Shown: positions 42,953 to 50,960 of the stretch, in pieces
How positions within the stretch are numbered: position 1 is the first letter of the stretch
How the letters are laid out: every line of letters begins with the position of its first letter
NCBI RefSeq assembly: GCF_000186865.1
Contig: NW_008705571.1
Location: forward strand, 894,530-958,529
Length of the DNA: 64,000 bases
Origin: Aureococcus anophagefferens
Lineage: Eukaryota > Sar > Pelagophyceae > Pelagomonadales > Pelagomonadaceae
Direction: 5' to 3'
Notes under the pieces: generated by a model
Databases searched by the model: none
What the model was told of the DNA's origin: nothing
The model's input: the letters and a program-made list of their open reading frames with translations, nothing else
Made by a program: the position numbers and the translations under genes

Positions 42953-44096
42953 ATGGCCTCCTACGCCAAGGACCCGGAGGACGATTCAGCCCCAGACCTC
43001 GAGGCGCCGAACGTGACGGCCCTGGACCTCGCCAAGACCATCCTGGCCGGCCTCGACGCCAACGACCTGGCGAGCTTCGACGCCTCCGTCGCGCCGGACG
43101 TGAAGCTCTACGCGCTGACGGAGAAGAAGGAGTCGAGCGGCAAAGACAGCACGCTGCAAAAGATGGGCGAAATCTCGTCGAAGCTCAAGGGCAAACTGGG
43201 CAGCCAGGAGTTCGCGCAGCTCGCGTCCGACGAGCGCGTCCGCGCGCTCGTCGTCGCGTCGATGATGGGCATGAAGATCCGCCTCGGCTTCGAGTTCACC
43301 GTGCGCCGCGGCGTGTTGGTGGAGGTGGGCATCGGCGCGGTCCGGCGTCCCGCGAGAAACGTTCGAGAGGCCGCCCTCCCGTTTTCGCGCGACGCTCGGC
43401 CGCCCGCGAGCGCGTCCGCCGGAAACAGCCGGGAAACCGCGCCGCCTTCGTCCCCTGAAACGAAGAACTATAGGCAAGGGCGTGCCCGACGACTTCATGG
43501 ACGTCGCCGCGGAGGGCGAGGATAGCGGAGACGACGTCGAGCTGCAGCCTCCGTACCTCGTCGCGCGGCCCGACGTGTTCCCGCCGCCGGCCGTCGAGGC
43601 GCGCGTGCTCTACGTGACGCCCCAGCTCCACTCGCCCTACGCCATCGGCGCGCGGCCCCTGAACCCCTTCGTGCGGATCCAGGTCGTCGACGAGAAGTCC
43701 AAGGAGAAGCGGTGCGTCGCGCAGACCGCGGAGCGGAAGAACACGAAGACGCCGACCTGGGACGAGACGCTGCTCCTCACGGGCGCCGACGTCGGCTGCG
43801 CGCTGCTCATCACCGTCATCGACCACAACCGCGTGGGCCCGAACACGTGGCTCGGCAAGGCGACGGTCGCCGTCGCGGCGCTCGCGCCGGGCACGAAGAA
43901 GCTGCTGGACGTGCCCCTCGAGATCCGCAACAAGATCACGCACATCCGCGAGGGCGACGTGAACCCGGCGCAGAAGGCGAATCTCACGATCGAGTTCACG
44001 GCCCACGACATGCAGCGCTGGTGGACGGACGCGGAGCTCCGCAAGCGCGACGACCACGCCGACGAGCCCCAGCGGAAGTGGTTCCACCTCTGGTAA
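42953..44096 (+). CDS. C2-domain protein (two exons)
   Basis: Exons 42953-43328 and 43474-44096 give 332 residues. The N-terminal part is helical (LDLAKTILAGLDANDLASFD). After the intron, VGKGVPDDFMDVAAEGEDS leads to a C2 domain at about 165-290: EARVLYVTPQLHSPYAIGA, NPFVRIQVVD, TKTPTWDETLLLTGADVGCA and TVIDHNRVGPNTWLGKATV. Only some of the loop Asp residues that bind Ca2+ are present. C2 domains bind phospholipid. Cytoplasmic face of membranes is likely. It converges on the PH-domain gene. Confidence 0.8.
43329..43473 (+). mobile_element. Introner element in the C2 gene, 145 nt
   Basis: Begins GCATCGGC and is followed by GCAAGGGC (6 of 8 identical). Interior GGCGTCCCGCGAGAAAC resembles the left part of the CDC23/reductase elements (CAGCGTCC[C/T]GC), and ACTATAG closes it. 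Splicing gives GTG-GGC-AAG-GGC-GTG in frame with both exons. It can be read through from exon 1 for about 65 codons, so it could be mistaken for coding sequence. Confidence 0.8.
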
Positions 44097-44153
44097 CGCG
44101 CCTGTGTTGTGTCGCGGCGCGTCCGTTGCCCACGACAACACCGAAACCACGTG

Positions 44154-44621
44154 TTACGCGAGCGTGCCCGGCGGCTTCGGCGGCGAGACCGCCGCCTCCG
44201 GCGCGCCCGGCGGCCGCGGCGGCTCGTCGCCCTCCACCGCGAAATCGTCCGGCGCGCTGCGCAGCTGGCTCCGGGCCTTGGCGCGGAACGCGTCGAGCCG
44301 CGACTGGAACGCGTCGGCCCAGAGGCGCGCGGCGTCGTCGGACTCGCAGTAGAAGGTCACGGCGTGGCGCCAGGGCTTGAGCCGTCGCACCTCGAAGCGC
44401 CGCCCGTCCAACACCATGGACTCGACGTACTCGAAGGGCAGGTCCTTGCGCGTCTCGAGGATGGCGATGTCGTGCTCGTCGCAGCGGAACGTAGATAGGC
44501 CGCCCTGGCTGATGGCCACGAACCGTCGGTGCCTCCGCGCGAAGAAGGATTTGGACCGCATCATCAGCACGCCCTCGGGCCGCGGCATCGCGCGCGACGG
44601 CGCGACGGCGCGCTCGATCAC
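44154..44621 (-). CDS. PH-domain protein
   Basis: 155 residues. About 18-118 is a pleckstrin-homology fold: MMRSKSFFARRHRRFVAISQ (strand 1-2 with the usual R-R-F-V-x-I), FRCDEHDIAILETRKDLPFE, then KPWRHAVTFYCESDDAARLW with the invariant Trp of the C-terminal helix. The C-terminus is Pro-rich. PH domains bind phosphoinositides or proteins. The first ATG is used, but the one at position 20 of the product may be the real start. It converges on the C2 gene. Confidence 0.75.
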   Translation of the reverse strand: MIERAVAPSRAMPRPEGVLMMRSKSFFARRHRRFVAISQGGLSTFRCDEHDIAILETRKDLPFEYVESMVLDGRRFEVRRLKPWRHAVTFYCESDDAARLWADAFQSRLDAFRAKARSQLRSAPDDFAVEGDEPPRPPGAPEAAVSPPKPPGTLA

Positions 44622-44735
44622 AAGGTCGAGAGCGCAGCCCAGATCGTCGAAATATCCGTTGCAACGGCACGGTGCACACTAACTTGCACTTCTCAGGGCT
44701 GCCCCGACTCGCGCGCGTCGTTTGGGAGCTGCGCT

Positions 44736-45298
44736 ATGGTGGCGCCGACGCCGCCGCTCGCGCTGGACCGGCTGCAGCAGTCGGGCGCGTCGCCGGACTG
44801 GGCGCAGTCGCCGCGGGGCGACCCGAAGCTCGTGCCCGTGGACATGCTCATGAAGGCGCGTCCGCGGCGCGGAGACGCTCCCCGAGCGCCGCTTGACGAC
44901 GCGCGCCCCCTCGCAGTTCCTGGACCTCGCCCAGAGCGGCGAGGACATCGCGGCGGCCGCGCGCGCCGGCGTCGTCAAGAGGTCAAAAGTGTCGCGTTCG
45001 GACCGATCGATCGCGCGCCGCGGGAGAGACCCCGCGCGCGCGACGCCGCCGCGGCCGGGTCGTCCGGCCCAGCACCAAAGCACACCTCCGCCGCGGCCGG
45101 GTCGTCCGGCCCAGCACCCAAGCACACCTCCACCGCGGCCGGGTCGTCCGGCCCAGCACCACGCTCCCGTAGGTCGAGCTCGGCCGCCGGATCCTCGCGC
45201 TGGAGCCGTCGAACAAGCTCGTCCACGACCACCTGCCGGCGCTGCAGATCCGCCTCAAGCTCCAGGCCGACGAGACGAGCGACGACGACGACGAGTAA
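44736..45298 (+). CDS. Small hypothetical protein, split gene
   Basis: Three coding pieces look real: 44736 to about 44855 (MVAPTPPLALDRLQQSGASP onward), about 44880-44970 (ETLPERRLTTRAPSQFLDLA) and 45173-45298 (VELGRRILALEPSNKLVHDH to an acidic end). Pieces 2 and 3 join in frame across 44971-45172. Pieces 1 and 2 are one base out of register between 44858 and 44890. That means a sequencing or assembly indel, a real frameshift, or an unseen small intron. No family recognised. It ends 7 bp from the convergent RAP/OPR-like gene. Confidence 0.45.
44971..45172 (+). mobile_element. Intron with minisatellite, 202 nt, possible old introner
   Basis: Starts GTCGTCAA and is followed by GTCGAGCT after CCCGTAG. 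The agreement is only 4 of 8, so the mobile origin is weak. The interior carries a 42-bp unit (GCGGCCGGGTCGTCCGGCCC core) about three times at 45045-45160. Confidence 0.4.
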
Positions 45299-45304
45299 AT
45301 TGCC

Positions 45305-47491
45305 TTACAAACTAGCGACGTCGGCGTTCTGGGGCGGCACGTCGAGCTCGCGGATGGGGTCGTCGCGCCGGGGCGCGCCGGCGTCGCCCCCGGGGCCGCC
45401 CCCGAGGGGCGCGAGGAACATGGCGTCGTAGGGGACGACCTCGAGCACGGTGACGCGGTCCGTGTCGTTGGCGGCGTAGGCCGTCGTGGGCACGGGCAGG
45501 AGCTTCGCGTCGTCGGCGACGCGCGGGAAGACGGCCTCCGCGGCCGCGCCGAAGAGCGCGTGGTCCGCGAAGCCGCAGACCGCGAGCGCGCGGCAGAGGT
45601 CCTCCCGCTCCTGCGCGCCGAAGGTCGCCGCCCGGTCCGCGGCGTCGTCGGCGAGCGCCGCCACGACCGCGTCCGCGTTGCCCACGAAGGCGCGGCACCG
45701 CGACGCCGCGTCCGCGACCATCGCCGCGTCGAGGGGCGACAGCGCGCGCGCGTCCGCCGCCGCGGCGCGGCCCAGCGCGCCCAGGAGCGTGGGCTCGGGC
45801 GCGTCGGCGCGCACGGCGGCGAAGGCGCGCGCGAGCGTCGCGAGCTGCCGCGCCTCGAAGCGGCCCGCGCGCGCGACGGGCACCGCCGCGTCCGCGACGG
45901 CCGCGAGCACGGCATCCAACCCCAGCGCCCGCCCCGCGTCGTCCAGACCGCCGCCGTCGGCGTAGAGCGCGGCGACGGCCCAGGCGACGTTCGCGAGGCT
46001 CTGGGGCGACGCGCCTCGGAGCCGCGCGGCGAGCCCCGGCGACCGCGCGACCGCGCCGAAGACCGCGTCGGGCCGCGGCGCCTCGGAGAGCCGCCGCCGC
46101 GCCGCGTAGGCCCAGAGCACGGTCGCGACGTCGCGGCTCGCGAGCGCGTCGGCCTTGGCGACGACCGCGTCCTCGAGCGCGTCGAAGAGGCGGCCGGGGC
46201 CGTAGCCCGACCGCTGCGTCGCGAAGGCCCAGAGCACGTTCGCCAGCGCCTGGGGCGACCACTGGGCCGCGGGCACGCGCGCCGCGCCCGCGGCCACGGC
46301 CTCGAAGGCCGGGCGGCAGGCGCGCCCGACCGTCGCCATTGACCACGCGAGCGCCGCCGAGTCGCGCGCGCCGAGGCCGCGCGCGAGCCGCGGGATCGCG
46401 TGGGCCTCGAGCGCCTCGAAGAGCGTGTCCTCGCAGAGGGGCGCCAGCGACCGGCCGCCGCGCCGCGACGCCGCGAAGGCCCAGCTCAGTAAGGCGAGGC
46501 TCCGCGCGTCCAGTTCTCTGGAAACCGCGGCCCCCCGCGCCGCGAGCGCCGAAAAGGCCGCGGCGTCCTGGGACGGCCGGTCGCCGGCGACGCCCGTGCC
46601 CCGGGGGCAGCGCCGCTGCGTCGCGAACGCCCAGGCGAGCGTCGCGACGCCCTGGGGCGACAGGCGGCTCGCGTTCGCCGCCGCGAACGCCGAGAACGCG
46701 CCGAACAAGCGCGGCGCGGGCTCGCGCGCCGACGCGTAGGCCCAGGCGGCGTTGGCCACGTCCTGGCCGTTCCAGCTGCCGGCGCCGGCGACGGCGGGCC
46801 CGCCGAGGCGCCGCGCGAGCGCCGCGTAGCAGTCGGACCGGCCTTGGACCTTGGCCGTGGCGAGCGCGAAGACGACCGTCGACGCGTCGCGCCCGGAGAG
46901 GGCCTTGGCCCGGCGCGTCGCGCCGTCCGCCGCGGCCTTCAGCGCCGCCTCGGTCTCGCCCGCGGCCGCGGCGGCGTAGCCGCCGTCGGCCGCGGCGTCG
47001 GCGTCGCGCGCGGCCGTCGCGAGCGCCCAGGCCGTCGTCGCGAGCTCGCGCGGCTCCATGCGCGCCGCGAGGCCCGCGGCGGCGCGGGCGAGCGCGCCGG
47101 GCACGCCGAGGCCGAGCTTCGCGAAGGCCCAGCACGCGGTCGCGACGGACCGCGCGTCGAAGTCGTCGGGCCGCTCGGCGAGCGACGTCTCGAGCCGCGC
47201 GGCGACGAGGCCCGCGGCGCGCGCGCGCGGTTGCCGGCCCAGGGGCGCCGTCGCCAGGCGCCGCAGGGCCGTCGCCATGTTCACGCCGTTGAAGTCCTGG
47301 GACCGCTCCTCGACGAGGGCGACGAGCTTCGCCGGCGACTGCTCCTTCGAGAGCTCCGCGTTGAGCGCGTAGTGCACCTCCGTCGGCTTCGCGAACAGTG
47401 GCGCGTGTTTCTTTACTGGTGTGTTGATGTGTGGTGCGAAGGCGTGTATGGTAGCTATGAACAGCAGCGCGGCCTTCGCCATGGCGGCCAT
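45305..47491 (-). CDS. Plastid helical-repeat (RAP/OPR-like) RNA-binding protein
   Basis: About 728 residues from ATG 47491 (47482 is as good). MAKAALLFIATIHAFAPHIN is a heterokont plastid presequence with the AFAP cleavage motif. Then about 12-14 degenerate 35-45-residue helical repeats with the signature L/V-A-x-x-x-W-A-F/Y-A (TACWAFAKLGLG, NAAWAYASA, TLAWAFATQ, NVLWAFATQRSGYG, TVLWAYAARRR). The repeats are of the FASTK/RAP/OPR type that bind organelle RNA. The C-terminal RAP domain itself is not clear; the last 80 residues (VTVLEVVPYDAMFLAP) differ. It may stabilise or process a plastid transcript. Confidence 0.75.
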   Translation of the reverse strand: MAAMAKAALLFIATIHAFAPHINTPVKKHAPLFAKPTEVHYALNAELSKEQSPAKLVALVEERSQDFNGVNMATALRRLATAPLGRQPRARAAGLVAARLETSLAERPDDFDARSVATACWAFAKLGLGVPGALARAAAGLAARMEPRELATTAWALATAARDADAAADGGYAAAAAGETEAALKAAADGATRRAKALSGRDASTVVFALATAKVQGRSDCYAALARRLGGPAVAGAGSWNGQDVANAAWAYASAREPAPRLFGAFSAFAAANASRLSPQGVATLAWAFATQRRCPRGTGVAGDRPSQDAAAFSALAARGAAVSRELDARSLALLSWAFAASRRGGRSLAPLCEDTLFEALEAHAIPRLARGLGARDSAALAWSMATVGRACRPAFEAVAAGAARVPAAQWSPQALANVLWAFATQRSGYGPGRLFDALEDAVVAKADALASRDVATVLWAYAARRRLSEAPRPDAVFGAVARSPGLAARLRGASPQSLANVAWAVAALYADGGGLDDAGRALGLDAVLAAVADAAVPVARAGRFEARQLATLARAFAAVRADAPEPTLLGALGRAAAADARALSPLDAAMVADAASRCRAFVGNADAVVAALADDAADRAATFGAQEREDLCRALAVCGFADHALFGAAAEAVFPRVADDAKLLPVPTTAYAANDTDRVTVLEVVPYDAMFLAPLGGGPGGDAGAPRRDDPIRELDVPPQNADVASL

Positions 47492-47546
47492 GCCGTTCTC
47501 GCCGGCCGGCGTCAACTTGCACAGAAGTTGGACAGGACGAATATAA

Positions 47547-47803
47547 TGCTTAGCAGGGTTTTGTAAAATACGACTTTATTTCAGGATCGACGAGCTAGCG
47601 GCACCGCTCCGCCGAGCGCAGGGGTCGATCCGGGGACGTAAGGTCGTTCTGGGCCGCGCCCGCGCGTCGCGACCATGCTCGGAGTCTTTGCGCAGCTCGC
47701 GCACCGCTCGGCGGGGTCTGGCGGCGCGCGCCGATTGACACCACGTCGCGTAGCTCGTCGATCCTGAAAATAAAGTCGTGTTTTAGAAAACCCTTGCAAG
47801 CAT
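47547..47803. mobile_element. Inverted-repeat (MITE-like) element, about 257 bp
   Basis: Left arm 47547-47599 and the reverse complement of 47751-47803 share ATGCTT, then GGGTTTT, TAAAA and ACGACTTTATTT, followed by CAGGATCGACGAGCTA, with about six differences over 50 bp. The interior is GC-rich and has no transposase. It lies between the PARP-SUMO stop and the RAP/OPR-like gene start. No clear target duplication was found. A non-autonomous DNA transposon or a long hairpin are the options. Confidence 0.75.
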
Positions 47804-47829
47804 GAAATAGGCTACGAATGTTTACGGCG

Positions 47830-49131
47830 CTACCGTGGGGTCGCTGTGGGGTCGAGCATGACGTCAATTCGGTCGCGATCCTCCAATTTGACGTCTCGGG
47901 CCGTCTGGTCGCCGCGGACGCGCTGACCGTCGAAGAGGAAGCGGAGCGACGACGCGTTGACGCCCTTGCGCTGCGAGTACGCGTTGAAGAGCTTGTCGAG
48001 CTTCGTCGTCTTCTTGACCTTGAAGAAGGTCTTCTCGCCGGTCTGGTCCCGGAGCATGATGTTCAGGGAATCGACGACGACGACATCAAACTGGTCGCCG
48101 TCCTCAAAGTTGATGTCTTCGCAAGTCTGGTCGCTGCGGATGCGCTGGCCGTCGAAGAGGAAGCGGAGCCACGTCTGGTCGCTGACGCCCTTGTTCTGCT
48201 GCGCGTACGTGTTGAAGAGGTTTTCGAGCTTAACCGTCTTCTTGACCTTGAAGTAGATCTCCTCACCATTCTGGTCCCGGAAACGGCCGTTCAGGATATC
48301 GTCGGGCGTCGTTTTTTGGCGCTTCGCCGTCGGCGCGGGCTTCGCCGTACGCGCGGTCGCGGGCTTTGCAGTCGGCACGGCCGCGGGCGCCGCCGCGACG
48401 GCGGGCCGCGGTTCACCGTTGAGCCCGAGCTGGACTTCGATGGCGTAGGCCACGTACAGCTGGCGCTTCTCGTAGAGCACGTGAACGAAAGACGCGTTGA
48501 GCCCGCTCTCGCCCGCGCCGGCGACGTGCGGGCGGTGCGGCCCCGCGCGAACGCTGTCGAATCGCTGCAGGATGGGCTCCTCGCTTCGCACGCCAGGCAT
48601 CGCCATCTTGCGAGTGTCCGCATCGACGCGCGTCCCAAAGTCCTGCTGCGCGCCCAGCGCCGCCTTCACCACCACCAGCTCCGCGCGCCGCTGTCCCGAG
48701 CCGCTGACGAAGTGCGCGTAGCGCCCACCGATCTGATAATCGGGTCGCTCGCTCAGGTACACGCCGCGTCCGTAGAAGCCGCCGCCTTGGCTGTGGCGTG
48801 GGTCGAGTCCACCCGGATCCTTCAGAACGTCGTCGGCGCGCGTCGCGCCCGTGCCGTGAAAGAGCAGCTGTTCGTTCGCGTCCCCGTCGTTGTGGCGTTT
48901 AATGTCGTCGCGACACTCGCGATAATTCTTCCAGAGCTGGCGATTCCGAACGCGGCGGACCACGGAGAGCCGCGCCGTCGGGCACGCCTGGCGGAGCATC
49001 GTCGATATCAAGCCGACCTCGGCAGACTCGAGCGAGAGCGTGTCGTACTCCGTCAAACCCCACCACGCCGCGTCTCCGTCTTCAGCTTGGTCGCCCCATT
49101 CCGGAGGGAACGACCCCGCGGGCCCGGACAT
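47830..49131 (-). CDS. PARP catalytic domain fused to two SUMO-like domains
   Basis: 433 residues. About 50-235 is a PARP-type ADP-ribosyltransferase: LLFHGTGATRADDVLKDP with His92, GGGFYGRGVYLSERPDY with Tyr125, and a last strand FVHVLYEKRQLYVAYAIEV, where the usual catalytic Glu is not present. This suggests mono-ADP-ribosylation or an inactive enzyme. About 240-280 is a basic Ala/Pro/Lys linker with a possible NLS (AKRQKT). Two SUMO/Rad60-like domains follow: 283-352 (IYFKVKKTVKLENLFNTYAQ, RFLFDGQRIRSDQT) and 356-426 (TFFKVKKTTKLDKLFNAYSQ, RFLFDGQRVRGDQT). The C-terminus lacks a diglycine, so these are built-in binding modules. Probably nuclear. Confidence 0.9.
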   Translation of the reverse strand: MSGPAGSFPPEWGDQAEDGDAAWWGLTEYDTLSLESAEVGLISTMLRQACPTARLSVVRRVRNRQLWKNYRECRDDIKRHNDGDANEQLLFHGTGATRADDVLKDPGGLDPRHSQGGGFYGRGVYLSERPDYQIGGRYAHFVSGSGQRRAELVVVKAALGAQQDFGTRVDADTRKMAMPGVRSEEPILQRFDSVRAGPHRPHVAGAGESGLNASFVHVLYEKRQLYVAYAIEVQLGLNGEPRPAVAAAPAAVPTAKPATARTAKPAPTAKRQKTTPDDILNGRFRDQNGEEIYFKVKKTVKLENLFNTYAQQNKGVSDQTWLRFLFDGQRIRSDQTCEDINFEDGDQFDVVVVDSLNIMLRDQTGEKTFFKVKKTTKLDKLFNAYSQRKGVNASSLRFLFDGQRVRGDQTARDVKLEDRDRIDVMLDPTATPR

Positions 49132-50120
49132 CTCGCCGCGGCGTCGTTAAAGGGCTCCGGCTCGGGCTCCGGCTCCGGCTCCGGCTCGGGCTCCGGCTCG
49201 GGCTCCGGCTCGGGCTCGGGTTCGGGCTCGGGTTGGGCTCGGCCACCGCGCGCGCGCGGGAGCACAGCCTGGAGATGTCACTCCCTGAGCTGACGATGCA
49301 CTGCAACATGCATCAATCATGCACGCTCTGCGAGTTCGAACAAGGGGATATAAATCTAGATGGGGTGGCAGGCGAAACGCGAGGTCCTCGTACTACTCGG
49401 GGCCGCCGCTAGCGTTTTCTTTCTTCTTCCACGCCGCAGCGCGCGGGCTGATGTTCGGCGGCGGGACGAGAGGGCGGCGGTGTGAGTCGAGTGTGCGATA
49501 TTTTCTTGTCCTGAGAGGTTGGAGGCGCCCTATGGGTACCCGCGGGGGGCTCGAAACCTTCAGGACACACTTTTCCCACGATCTCAGAGCCTGCGCAGCC
49601 CCGGCGCCGACGGTGTCGCAACACAGTTTCTCGGGCAGCGTGCGGGCATTCGAGGTCGAGAACTTTTCGTGTCCTGAGATGCTCGAGCCCATCCATAGGT
49701 ACCAACGAAGGGCTCTGCAGCGCCAGCAGACGGTCCACGACCATCATCATCGCGAACACGTCCAAGAGCTGCCCCAAAACCCCCTTCCTCGCGTGGCGCC
49801 AAACCGGACACGGTGCCCTCCAGCGCGCCTCGGTTTCCTTCCACCGGACCCGAACCGCCCGGACGCGTAAGTCTTGTCGCGGGCGCCTTCGCGGGGGAGC
49901 GAATACCGCTGCGGTCCGTCTGGGGCCGCGTCGACGACGGCGGCGTCGAAAAGTCCCCGGCCAAAAGTCGTCAACATTGCCCCAAAACGATGGGTTGCAG
50001 TACGAGGAGCTCGCGCAACATAATCTCGTTGAGCTGCCACCCCATACTATTTATTACCCCTTGGTTCGAAAGCTCGAGGAGGCAGCCCACCGCCTCGCGC
50101 CGCCGCCGGCGCAGCGAGCC
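49132..50120. other. Intergenic region, about 1 kb
   Basis: Between the divergent PARP-SUMO and ubiquitin-like genes. It holds the GGCTCG repeat (49148-49240), an AT-richer stretch at 49300-49370, and related segments at 49506, 49531-49572 (inverted) and 49668-49710 that share TGTCCTGA and GGGTACC/AGGTACC. A plus-strand ORF (49319-49870) has no recognisable family or typical composition and is not called. Confidence 0.4.
49148..49240. repeat. Gly-Ser-type simple repeat (GGCTCC/GGCTCG)n
   Basis: About 15 six-base units GGCTC[C/G] in a row on the plus strand, reading GSGSGS in one frame. It lies 10-100 bp upstream of the PARP-SUMO start; no gene reading through it is supported. Confidence 0.9.
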
Positions 50121-50600
50121 ATGCCGCGCGACGACGACGGCGACGACTGCAAGCGGTCGAGCAAGGCCTGCGAGTCCAAGGGCGACGACGACTACGTGAC
50201 GGCCGTCGGGTCGGCGCTGCCGTCGGCCGCGGAGCCCAAGGCCGCGCTGGGCCTGCGGGGGCTCGACATCTCCGCCGTGGTCAAGAGCGAGCGGAACCCG
50301 CGGCCCTGCGCGGAGCACGAGCGCGTCGAGCGGGCGCTGGACGCGCAGGTGCTCGTCGTCTTCGAGCTGCCGGACGGGAGCGAGGGCGAGAAGCACTTCA
50401 AGATGGGCCACACGGTCGAGGTGCTCAAGAGCTTCGTCGAGGAGGAGTTCGAGATCCCCATGGGCGTCCAGTCGCTCTACCTCGACGAGACGCTCATGCT
50501 CGACCCCCTGAGCCTCTCCGACTACCCGGCCATCGACCCCGCGCGGGACTGCTTCGTCCGCGTCGGCGGCGAGATCCCGGAGCAGGCGCAGAAGAAGTAA
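50121..50600 (+). CDS. Ubiquitin-like-domain protein
   Basis: 159 residues from ATG 50121; the frame extends upstream to 49977 with less typical composition. Residues 1-65 are acidic and charged. About 70-150 has a ubiquitin-like beta-grasp pattern: AQVLVVFELPDGSEGEKHFK, TVEVLKSFVEEEFEIPMGVQ, SLYLDETLMLDPLSLSDY, then CFVRVGGEIPEQAQKK. The Gly-Gly near the end with a nine-residue tail is where a processed modifier would be cut, though the preceding residues (RV) are not typical. It may be a non-conjugated UBL adaptor. It is head to head with the PARP-SUMO gene about 1 kb away. Confidence 0.6.
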   Translation: MPRDDDGDDCKRSSKACESKGDDDYVTAVGSALPSAAEPKAALGLRGLDISAVVKSERNPRPCAEHERVERALDAQVLVVFELPDGSEGEKHFKMGHTVEVLKSFVEEEFEIPMGVQSLYLDETLMLDPLSLSDYPAIDPARDCFVRVGGEIPEQAQKK

Positions 50601-50609
50601 GGCGACGGG

Positions 50610-50960
50610 CTAGTGGGCGTCTACTGGAGCGCGCGAGGGGTGGAAGGCCACCGGCTCCGCCCACGCGAGGAAGGCCTCAAATGTGTCGGAGTCGCTGTGG
50701 TGGTATAGGTAGCCCTGGGCGACGGGCGCGCCCTCGGCGTCGCGCCGCGCCGCGTGGACGAAGAAGGGCGTATCGTGCGGTGCGTCAACCGAACACATCC
50801 TTTCGCGGACCGCCTTTTCGAGTTTCAAACCCTTTGATTCGCGGACCAGCGGGACTCGGCCCTCGCCAAAGATGAGGTCCGAGTCCACGGGATCTTCGAA
50901 AAACACCATGTCCTCCTCAGACAACTCATCTAGCGATTGCGACAAGGGACCCTTTCTCAT
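50610..50960 (-). CDS. Small acidic hypothetical ORF
   Basis: 116 residues starting at ATG 50960, just before an AG (GTGGCAG on the minus strand). It may therefore be a last exon of the upstream gene at 51967-50957, though no join was proven. Residues 1-40 are acidic (SLDELSEEDMVFFEDPVDSD); the rest has FEAFLAWAEPVAFHPSR. No family recognised. It converges on the UBL gene with a 9-bp gap. Confidence 0.4.
   Translation of the reverse strand: MRKGPLSQSLDELSEEDMVFFEDPVDSDLIFGEGRVPLVRESKGLKLEKAVRERMCSVDAPHDTPFFVHAARRDAEGAPVAQGYLYHHSDSDTFEAFLAWAEPVAFHPSRAPVDAH

Noticed and set aside
47595..47867. Minus-strand ORF over the inverted-repeat element
   Set aside because: It runs through both arm and interior of the hairpin element and overlaps the end of PARP-SUMO. 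No protein family seen.
49148..49240. GGCTCC/GGCTCG repeat as a CRISPR or telomere-like array
   Set aside because: It is a six-base simple repeat without spacers and not a telomere motif.
49319..49870. Plus-strand ORF of 183 codons in the PARP-UBL intergenic region
   Set aside because: Composition is irregular, no domain is recognisable, and it overlaps the inverted segments. Listed only as intergenic.
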